A DNA stretch of 64,000 bases, taken from the NCBI GenBank assembly GCA_029844215.1, contig CM056726.1, forward strand, positions 80,777,548 to 80,841,547, written 5' to 3'. The notes below the pieces were generated by a model. That model was not told where the DNA came from and made no database searches. It saw only the letters and a program-made list of their open reading frames with translations. The stretch comes from Przewalskia tangutica. Lineage: Eukaryota; Streptophyta; Magnoliopsida; Solanales; Solanaceae. Positions 55,594-64,000 of the stretch are shown one piece after another. The translations under genes were made by a program, and so were the position numbers. Position 1 is the first letter of the stretch. The number at the start of each line of letters is the position of its first letter.

Positions 55594-58206
55594 CCCACAC
55601 CACTTTTGAGAAGCCTTGGCGAGAGGGTACTCCTCCCATGGCGAAAGTACCCCCTAGCCTAGTTGTGCTAGCCAAAATACCCCACTTGGTAGAAATACTT
55701 CTCAGTATTGTTATAATGCCAAAATACCTTAGCCCGGAAACCTTGTATTATTCCCAAGGTTACTCTATCTGAAAGCTTGGAAAATACTACTATACTTTCC
55801 TTTAGCCACTAAACGAAACCCTAAGGAAATCTTCATAGTTGGTTGAAGTATTTAAGTAGAAGTTGCGTAGAACTTCTAAGGGTTGTTTGGAGCGGGTTGG
55901 AGCGCCCAGAGTAGGAGCTAAACGTCGCTCAGGATCGACATTTTTACTTGGATAATTTTGGGCTTATCGAGGTAAATACTACTGTCCTTCTATTGTAATT
56001 GGGAATTACATACTGTAGTAGTATTGAAATGAATATAAGATACATAGAAGAGAATTGAACTGTAATAGAAGGATATTACAGAAAAGACTTGAACTGAAAT
56101 CACATCAGAAGAATATTAGTAGAAGATTAAACTGTACTTACATAGGACTGTATTTACAGTAGACTTATAACCTTTTTGGTTGAATGTTCTGCGAGTAGCA
56201 TGAACTACTTGGAAGGTGGACAAGGCTAGCCGGGTTATAGCCGTGGAGCGTTTTGCTTATAGTCGATAATCGTCGCGAGGTATGTGATTCTTCCTATACT
56301 CTTGAGCATGAAGTATTTTAACGGAATATATATCTATAGTACGGTAGACGTACGTGTGGCAATGTCTTTTGACTTAAGCCTGAATAATAAGAATCGTGAA
56401 ATATTTTAAAGGAATATATATATAGTACGGTAGACGTACGTGTGTTAACTGAATGTAGTGTTACGGCAATGTCTTTTGACTTAAGCCTGAATAATAAAGA
56501 ATCTTGAAGTATTTCAAAAGATTAAGAAACCGTTTTGAAAGAAGAGTAATACTTGGTTTTGAAAACATAAGAGTTATACTAGCTTTATGGGAAGTTAGGT
56601 ATAACGTCTTAAGAGTGGTAAAGAGAATGATTTACTGATTTTTAGAAGTTAAGAGACTTGATCTTAAAAGATAAGAGACTTGACTTGAATGAATTAATAT
56701 GAATTTTGTGTGAAACCTAATTCGTGAGTAATGAGTACTTGGTTTTAAAAGGAGAAATGTTTTCTTGATTTGAATCGAATGAGTATCGACAAACCAACTG
56801 CAGCGTTAATAAAGGAAAATGTATTGAATAATGAAGTATTATTAAAACCAGTAGAAACCTCCATCTGCATAGAAACTAAGATGAGACAAAATGATATTAC
56901 ATTTCCTAGATCATGGCTGCTTAATAAGATGATCATAAACAAGAATAACCTACTCACATAGAAGGCATATGTTTTATCAAAATTGATTAAAAGAGAATCA
57001 TATTCTTAAGTGATTAAGTCTATGAACTATGTAACCTTTATAAAATAAGAGACTTAAGTACTTGAAATTAGGCAAACTTGAACTTAGGGAAAAGAATGTT
57101 GTTACTTGATGTTGAAAAGGAAAGTGTTTGGGTTTACCTAAAAATGTGAGTCACCCTATTTTTATACTATGGGTATCGGGTGACCTTTATAAAAGAAATG
57201 GATCTTTTAAAAAGAATTTAACGTAGGTAATACTTTGAAATTCGAGAACACGGACTTTGGCCTAAAATAAACTTGAGTTGTGTGTAACTTGCCTATGTTT
57301 GTGTTTGATAGCCTTGTTGTGCAAATCTGTATTTCTATACCACCGCGTCTCGATGGAGGCGGCTGATTTGTTATGAGCGATTATTCACCGAGTCCGCGAG
57401 ATGGGCGGGACACGTATTCCATCGATTATTCACCGAGTCCGAGATGGGCGGGACACGTATTCCATCGATTATTCACCGAGTCACGAGATGGGCGGGACAC
57501 GTATTTCATCGATTCTCTGCCGAGTCCCGTGGGATGGGGGACACGTATTCCACATGATTATTTACCGAGTCCACGGGATGGGCGGACACGTATTCCACGA
57601 TTTATACCTGGGCGCGGCGGTGAGGAAGGAGTTCCACGGGCGTGAGGATGACTTGAGGCGTGAGTCACGACTTGACATGATCGCTTTTATGTTGTGAGCG
57701 TAGTTTGGTTATCATACATGTCTCGCTTTATATAGACTATTATGATTTCATTTCTGATCTTTTCTGATTTCACATACTTGGTACTGTTATCTTGACCTCC
57801 TTGGAGAGGCTGCGTTCATCTGCAGTAAGTAAGTCGTATTTGTCGATCCGCGTTTAGGATCACATTTCAGCGTATTGGGAAGCTCGTTCCTTGGAGGCTT
57901 ATCTTTTGTATGTTACCACAGTGCAGCAGGTTCTTGTGCATTCGGGGTATGGCGGGGCCTGTCCGTCATAGTGGTTATATAAATCTTAAGTGCATGCTTT
58001 GTTGTGGCAGGGTTGTAAGGATTAAACTGTTCAACTTTGTAATTATTTATATATATGCCGAAGGGCGATTTTCTCTCAGGTAAAATGTGTCTCATTTCAC
58101 ATTTTGTTTCATGTATTATTTTTATGTTCCGCTGATTACTCTGATGTATGACTACTTGGGTGTCCAGGTAAGGCACCAGTCACGGGCCCGGTTTCGGGTC
58201 GTGACA
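55594..58206 (+). mobile_element. Element E, 3' LTR, second part
   Basis: Resumes at cacttttgagaagccttgg and runs to tttcgggtcgtgaca. Matches 28875-31535, including the local duplication at 56325-56500. Compared with the 5' LTR, the repeat cassette and distal third show many one- to three-base losses, mostly at CHG triplets. Confidence 0.88.
57378..57600 (+). repeat. Tandem repeat cassette in E 3' LTR, 5 shortened copies
   Basis: Same five units as 30670-30925, but ggg-ccggg reads ggg-cggg in the first three and catctga reads catcga at both internal positions, so each unit is shorter in the same way. Confidence 0.85.
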
Positions 58207-58516
58207 GGTGCCACGTGTCGCCCTCTCATTCGTCCATAAAATACCGTAACCCTCGTGGGCCCCACAAAAATGTAAAATTCCTCGGGTGGGCCCCACATGA
58301 CCAAATCCGTAAAAATAAATTTCCATAGTGATAATAAGTTCCATACTTTACAAATATTGTCTTTTGAGAATCCAATTCTCAACAACGAGCATTTTTCCTT
58401 TCCGACGTTCGGAACATTTTCCGTTGGAAAAACAATTCCTCCTTCGTACTAATTTCCTAGTCTTGTTTCCTTACGTGCATTCTCTTTTACATGAACTGGA
58501 CTTACGGGGTGTAACA
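58207..58516 (-). mobile_element. Solo LTR G, right part
   Basis: Begins with the second GGTGC copy (58207-58211), then ccacgtgtcgccctctcatt, and ends cttacggggtgtaaca. Matches 20694-21006 of LTR C. Confidence 0.87.
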
Positions 58517-59074
58517 ATATTGCAACCTATCATGGAACTATTTCACCCGCAAGGGACTATTTCACCCGCTTAGGTCATGTGGACCCGCAATGAGTCATCG
58601 GTACACGATACTCGCATCACGGATAGCTAATCCATGGCTTATATATATCCCGGGAATTTAACCCGCCCGAGTCAAATACCAACCCGTCGTGAGTGTGTAC
58701 CACTCACCCCCATGGGGAGCTACCCCATGTTATCCTTGAAACAAGTTTCCGGCCCTTTATGGAGGGACGCAGAGATGTGGAAATATGACACTTGCACGAA
58801 TTTCTATATGAGCAACCCATATGCAAGCAGACCAAGACAATACCATGCCTTTACACAAATCAAGACAATTACCATGTCTTTCCTTTTTACGTAAACCAAG
58901 ACAATACCATGCCTTTCCTTTTTACATAAACAAAGACAATTACCATGCCTTATTTTTACATAAACCAAGACAATTACCATGCCTTCTTTTTATATAAACC
59001 AAGACAATTACCATGCCTTATTTTTACAAGCCAAAGTACTATCAAGGCACACATAAAATAATTCTCATTTAAAC
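58517..59074 (-). mobile_element. LTR F, right part (interrupted by K)
   Basis: atatt then gcaacctatcatgg, matching 18003 onward of LTR C, including the catggcttatatatatcc and gagggacgcagagatgtgga phrases, then accatgcctt repeats (58840-59025). Breaks at ctcatttaaac, where K starts. taaac is the expected duplication. Confidence 0.85.
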
Positions 59075-59469
59075 TGTTATACCCCGTAGTTCCAGGGTAT
59101 GTATGTGGGGACGTACGTACGAGAATACGACAGACATTTTGGAAAGAAAGAAAGGTGTGATTTTTTCGACGGAAAAGTTTTCGGGTTTTGTGAAGGAAAA
59201 AGGTTCGTTAGTGGGAATTGGATTCCCAGATTCGGTATTTTGGATATTTTCGGAAGACGAAATATTTTGGACAAATCGGGGGGCGACACGTGTCACCCCA
59301 GTGGCACCTTGGCCGGGTGGAGGGACAAGTGGCTAGCCACTTGTCCCCTTGGCCGAAATGGCCACTACACTTGGCACCATTTTCGTTGGCCATGTGGTGT
59401 GGTGGGACCCACACACACATGGCCCAATCTTGACCACCCACTTGCTATGATCTTAACCCTTGATTCTTC

Positions 59470-59476
59470 TATAAAT
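59470..59476 (+). promoter_or_regulatory. TATA box of K 5' LTR
   Basis: TATAAAT then ACCCCC, 395 bases into the LTR. Confidence 0.6.
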
Positions 59477-61194
59477 ACCCCCTTAGCTTGAAGCATAATT
59501 TCATCCACACTTAAGAGCTTTCAAGGCAAAAATAATACTCCCTCCTTTGTAGTTTTCGTCCCCCTCCCCCTCTTGTGTAGAAAATACTTGGTGTATTGTT
59601 GTATAATCCCAAATACCTTGGCCTAGTATCCCTAGTACTATTCCAAAGTTGTTTTAATACTAGGAGCCCGGAAATGCTACGTTATTCCAATAGTCGCAAA
59701 ATGAAACCCTAGAAAATATTCATAAGCTTGGTTGAAGTGTTAAGAGAAGTTGTTTAGAAACTTCTAAGGGTCGCTTGGAGCGGGTTGGAGCGTAAGGAAT
59801 TGGAGCTAAACGTTGCTCAGGATCGACATATAATCTTGGAAAATTTTGGGCTTATCGAGGTAATAATCTATGTCCCCTATTGTAATTGGATATTACATGT
59901 TGTAGTAATTATACTTGAGTATATTATATGAGGATAGAAGATTGATAGAATTAAACTGTATTTACATTGGACTGTATTTCTGATGAGACTTGTAGTATTA
60001 TTGTGGGGCGATGTTGTACACGTCAGGTTAGGCGTGTAATCCACAGGAGTTGTTGGCACAGTAGCGGGCGAGTAGAGGAGAGATTTATGTGGTTACGGGG
60101 AGGTCTTTGCGAATTTTACGTAGAATAAAGGAATCTGGTATTTAGAATATTCTACGAAGAGATCTAGAAGTTGATAGACGTTTTTATGGCCAGTATAGGT
60201 GGAAGTACTACGAGTAGCGTATTCTACTTGAAGGGTGGAAAAGGCTAGCAAGGTTGTAGTACTTGGAGCATTTTGCTAATTGTCGATAATCGTCGCGAGG
60301 TATGTGAACCTCTTCCTATCTTTTCTAGCATGATTGTTGTGAACTATGTAGTACGGTAGACGTACATGTGCTAAGTGAATTTGGTTGGTTTACTGATTTT
60401 AGAAGATAAAGGACTTGACTTATATTTGACTTGATATGATATATGAAGAACTCGAATTGAGTAGAAAGTTGTGAAACCTCATTCGCGAGTAATGAGTATT
60501 TGGTCTTTAAAAGGAACTTGATTTCTAAAAGAAAAGAGACTTGAGGAATTGAAGATTTTTTGGTTTAAAAGAGAGACATGGTTTTGTCTTAAATTGGTTT
60601 AAAACATAAAGTGTTATAACAGCTTTATGGGAAGTTAGTTATAACGACTTTATGAAAGCAAAAGAATGGTTTTATCATTGGTTTTAAAATGGTAACTTGA
60701 TTTAAGTATAGGTTACTTGTTTTGAAAAGAGTAAGTATTTGAGTTTTAAAGAGTATACTTGATGTTGTTTTAAAAGAAAGGCACTTGGTTTAAAAAGTAT
60801 AGAGTACTTGATTTTAAAAGTCTTGTAAAGGCTTTTACGAAAGTAAAGTAATTTGGTTTGAAAAGAAAATGTGTTTTTGATACTACGAGTATTAGTATCT
60901 TTTACGTAAAAAGAGGTCTTTTTGAAAGAATGAAAGTAGGTAATATTTTTGGGATTTGAAACCCGTATTGTTGACATAAAATGAAAGTACCTTGAGTTGT
61001 GTGTAACTTGCCTATGTTAGCGTGTGATAGCCTTGTTGTGCCAGTATTGTACTTTTATACCACCGCGTCTCTCGATGGAGGGCCGGTTGATTTGTTATGA
61101 TCTTACTTGGACGTACCGGCAGTGACAGAGGATTCCACGGGTGCGCTCATGTTGATAGTGTTATTCCATGGACTAGCTCTCCATGAGGTTTTAC

Positions 61195-61550
61195 TGATTC
61201 GGCCTTGGTATCTGGTGGTTGGATTTCGTACTTGCCCCGTCTCGTGGCTGATTCAGCCTTGGTACCTGGTAGTTAGCCTTACTTGCCGTTCGGTTTAGTG
61301 GCGAAGTCTCGTGACACGACGCGGTACACAGTAGTTAGCCGTACTTGCCGATCGGCTCGTGACCGGACGCCGGTACACAGTAGTCGGCTTTCGTACTTGC
61401 CCCGTGTCAGCTTCGTGGTTTGGTTGTATAGTATTGTTAGTATGGCCTTGGTATCTAGTAGTTGGCTTTCGTACTTGCCCCGGTCAGTTGATGATACGAC
61501 TTTGGTATCTGGTAGTTAGCCTTCGTACTTGCCCCGTACGGTTGTTATGA
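61195..61550 (+). repeat. Tandem repeat cassette in LTR K, about 50-60-bp unit, about 6 copies
   Basis: Units contain ttggtatctggtagttagcc, ttcgtacttgccccg and a variable spacer. Related in reverse to the F cassette at 24340-24565. Confidence 0.75.
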
Positions 61551-62238
61551 CCACAGTGGGACACGGTGTTCGTGTGTATTCCTTGGTGTTGCTATATCAT
61601 GAGGCTGGCGGTGAGGAAGGTATTCCACGAGCATGATTGATGTTGTGGGCGTGAGACCCATAGTTATATTTGAGTGATGACTTTGAGGGCGTGAGTCCCT
61701 GACTTGACGTGACTGCTTACATGTTATGTCTTGTAGTTTGGTTATCATATATGTCTCTGTTTTATATAGACTACTATGATTTCATTTCTGATATTTTGAT
61801 TTCACATACTTGGTACATGTTGTCTTGACCTCGCTTTGAAGCTGCGTTCATCTGCGGTAGAGTACAATGGTTGTGGATCCTCGCTCATGGATCACAGTTG
61901 ATGTTTTAGGAAGCTCCGTTTCTCGGAGGCTCATCTTTGGTATAGTCCACTGTCGGTGTAGTTACTTGTACATTCGGGGTATGGCGGGAGCCTGTCCGTC
62001 ATAGTTATGGTTACATTCTTAAGTGCATGTCTTGTTGTGGTGGGGTTTGTAAAAGGATTTAAGCTATTGATTTGATATATATATGTATATATTCGGGAAG
62101 GTGACCATTTTGGTTAGCTTTGTTTCATACTTTATTTCTTGTCTCATGTTTTAGTTTTATTTCCGCTGATTTTCTCGATGTTGTATCACTAGGGTGCGGG
62201 GTAAGGCACGATCGCGGGCAGTCGGGTCATGACAAAAG

Positions 62239-62250
62239 TGGTATCAGAGC
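62239..62250 (+). promoter_or_regulatory. Primer binding site, element K
   Basis: tggtatcagagc, intact, complementary to the 3' end of plant initiator-Met tRNA, 4 bases after the LTR. Confidence 0.9.
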
Positions 62251-62296
62251 AGTTAGTCCTCGGAAAGTGTCTACAGACCGTGTCTAGTAGAGTCTT

Positions 62297-62330
62297 GATT
62301 ATCGGTGTGTTGTGCACCACATCTATAATC
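62297..62330 (+). other. Leader hairpin with palindromic loop, element K
   Basis: Outer arms gattat/ataatc, inner arms ggtgtg/cacatc (one G-U pair), loop with gtgcac at 62312-62317. Identical to E. Confidence 0.6.
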
Positions 62331-62441
62331 AGGAGGCTGCAGGACATTTAGGATTGGTTTCTATTCTTCTCACTCTGAGATCGTGCCTTAGAGCTGTGTT
62401 GTAAGTTGGACCCCTCTGATGCAATTATTTTGTACCAGTCA

Positions 62442-63096
62442 TGCCTCTGCGAAAGGTAACCAGGGCCCAGAAGGGCAAGCGGCGAGAGGAGTTGCGAGTA
62501 GAACACGGAGGTTACGAGCGAGGCCCGTTTTACGAGGTGGTGCTACGGGCCGGATTCTACGATCCGCCCGGCCCAGTGATTTAGAGCGCGGCGGTGGCTG
62601 CTGAGACCACAATACACGAGCCTCAGGTCCACGGCTGGAAGCGGAGAAATGGGTTACAAGGAGATGGCCCGATTATTGGCGAGTTGTGGCAGAACATGAG
62701 GATAAGTGGGCCGGCCAGTTCAAAGATGCACCGTGGTTCACGAGATCGGATAGTTTGAGGCTACGGGACTTTACGAGTTGTAGCGCGAGTTCTACGGTCG
62801 AGGCCTGAGGATGATCGCGAGAGTTCATCAAGCGATTCTGATGGATCGTGAGTGATCAAGGCTTCGGAGACCGAGTCAGTGGTCTTGGGTTCACATCGGT
62901 CGCGTGATCTGCGATCGTGGTTTAGTCGTGGGAAGCGTCGGGGAGCATGCGCTTCCGGTATGGGGCAGTTCTCGGGGCATTTCTTGCACATTTCTTGCCC
63001 CAGATGAGGAGGGCTCGGTGCCAGATTTTTGGTGTTGAGCGAAGCGGCGTGCGGTTGGAGTACAATGTGGAGTTCGACTCATTGGCTCGGTATGTC
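62442..63096 (+). pseudogene. gag: Element K gag, frameshifted and cut by L
   Basis: Start MPLRKVTRAQKGKRREE, 207 bases after the LTR, is the family start. After about 45 codons the frame fails. Capsid traces occur in other frames: LRLRDFTSC near 62755, HFLP-type words near 62980-63000 and EYNVEFDSLAR near 63060-63090. L begins at 63097 inside this last capsid block. The rest of K is beyond the right edge. Confidence 0.75.
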
Positions 63097-64000
63097 TGTT
63101 ACACCCCGTAATTTTAGGACATGTTTTAAGAACGTAAGTAAGAACTCACAAGTGTTAAGGTTTGAGACTTGTAAAAATTTATCGGAATTATGAGATTTTC
63201 GGAAAACGTATTGTTATGACGAATGGGAGGGCGACACGTGTCACCCCCCCTTGATAATGCCTTGGTCGAATTATGCAAGGGCAAGAGGGTCATTGGACCT
63301 TTGTTGCAAGACAAGTCTTGCAACTTGTGAGCATGAGAATGTTGACTAAGTCAAAGGTCAATTAGTCTTGATATTTTGTAAGACTTCATCTAAACCACCC
63401 ATTTGGTTACATCTTAACCCTCCATGTCCCTTTATTATACTACTAGTAGCAAGAGAGAGCCAACACTTAGCCATATTCACAAAAAAATTGGAAGAACTCA
63501 AGAGGGGAGCTCTCGGGTTCACCATAGGAAAAGAAGAAAAAAATTTGTTTCTTGTCCATTTAACTCCACACTTTAAACCAAGGTTTTTGAGGGTAGTGTA
63601 AGCATATCTCAATAGAAAAATCTTGGAAAAAGAGAGTTCTGGGTTAGTCATGAAAATGAAAACCTAGTTGTCTTTCTAGGTTTTGTTTGGAGATTTGAGG
63701 ATATTTGTTGGTGTTGTTCTAAGGGTCTCACAAGCGGATTGAAGTGTCTTGGAGAGGCTCTAAACTACTAAGGAAGCGACTTGGATTGAGTTGGTTTAAG
63801 ATTCGTTGAGGTATAATCTTGTCTTTTAAAGTGTTACAAGATTATCTATTTATATTGTTGTTGTTAGCTTTGCATGTTGCTAGCATGAAGTTGTTATGTT
63901 GAAGTTATAAGTATTATGGATTGCTTGTAGCTTAAATCCGAAAGCTTATACAAGCCACTTGAAAATTGGATTACTAATTGGTTGTTTATTAGAAATCGTC
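63097..64000 (+). mobile_element. Element L, LTR start (runs off the window)
   Basis: tgttacaccccgtaattttagg is the plus-strand form of the H-family LTR start. It shares aggacatgttttaagaacgt, cacaagtgttaag, atgggagggcgacacgtgtc and the later aaagagagttctgg and gaggtataatcttgt stretches with 35636-34900 of H read backwards. The target bases before it are atgtc. Whether it is solo or part of a full element cannot be seen. Confidence 0.85.

Larger units (their letters stand above)
28356..58206 (+). mobile_element. Element E: partly deleted Ty3/gypsy element with nested H and J
   Basis: Complete element flanked by a perfect GGTGC duplication (28351-28355, 58207-58211) inside LTR G. Its own parts are 5' LTR 28356-31535, gag 31742-32764 and 43827-44045, non-coding module 44066-44570, integrase remnant 44575-45140, polypurine tract, and 3' LTR 45342-45854 plus 55594-58206. 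H interrupts gag and J interrupts the 3' LTR. A shared internal duplication (29633-29790, 56335-56495) confirms that the two LTRs belong together. Confidence 0.88.
59075..62234 (+). mobile_element. Element K, 5' LTR
   Basis: TGTTATACCCCGTAGTTCC to gtcgggtcatgaca, 3160 bases. Close to S1 in its first 150 bases. It has a TATA box, the gttataac/gttataac pair (60613-60645) and a repeat cassette at 61195-61550. The primer site follows after 4 bases. Confidence 0.88.

Noticed and set aside
28356..58206. Possibility that the 24.7-59 kb section is a tandem cluster of separate elements rather than a nest
   Set aside because: Host LTR sequence resumes at the exact broken phrase after each guest, with duplications GGTGC, GTTCT and ACTTC. 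Tandem arrangement would not give this.
62239..62250. tRNA-like sequence near the LTR
   Set aside because: Only the 12-base primer complement is present, with no cloverleaf. It is a primer binding site.

Overview
The window is heterochromatic plant nuclear DNA made entirely of nested Ty3/gypsy LTR retrotransposons. I see no host gene, tRNA, rRNA or CRISPR array. The coding remnants (gag with a CCHC knuckle, retropepsin DPGST, reverse transcriptase FIDD, RNase H TDHKSL, integrase and a C-terminal chromodomain-like tail) indicate a chromovirus of the Tekay/Del type. The LTRs are long (about 2.4-4 kb) and carry an initiator-Met-type primer site, TGGTATCAGAGC. A eudicot, perhaps Solanaceae, is plausible from the style of these elements, but the sequence alone does not prove it.

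I resolve thirteen element copies, lettered A-L plus S1. They nest up to six deep. D (minus strand) is the base layer, 21007-23665. C (minus) sits in the protease/pol region of D and ends at 21006. C holds solo LTR S1 (13106-16353) and element A (left edge to 12449). A holds B (3344-12443), inserted at the last bases of the A LTR. The D LTR also holds LTR F (23666-24692 and 58517-59074). F holds solo LTR G (24693-28355 and 58212-58516) and element K (59075 onward). G holds E (28356-58206). E holds H (32765-43826, in its gag) and J (45855-55593, in its 3' LTR). H holds solo LTR I (38492-41964). K holds L (63097 to the right edge). Target-site duplications support most joins: TATAT (S1), GGTGC (E), GTTCT (H), ACTTC (I), ATAAT/ATATT (G), CCCCC/CCCAC (J).

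Only J retains the complete gag-PR-RT-RNaseH-IN-chromodomain order, and it is full of frameshifts. B and H keep gag but no pol. E keeps gag and the second half of integrase. C and D carry a gag with the capsid core missing. B and E, and in part C, have a shared non-coding module where pol should be. These look like non-autonomous relatives mobilised in trans by J-like elements, although chance internal deletion has to be considered for each copy.

Three structures recur beyond standard annotation: (1) a hairpin in the 5' leader whose loop holds a six-base palindrome, with base-pair covariation, resembling a retroviral dimer-initiation site; (2) a hairpin touching the polypurine tract; (3) a family-specific tandem-repeat cassette at an equivalent place in nearly every LTR. 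Many disagreements between sister LTRs, and many frameshifts, fall at CHG trinucleotides whose middle base is missing. I suspect a methylation-related consensus error in the assembly, so the pseudogene calls are provisional.
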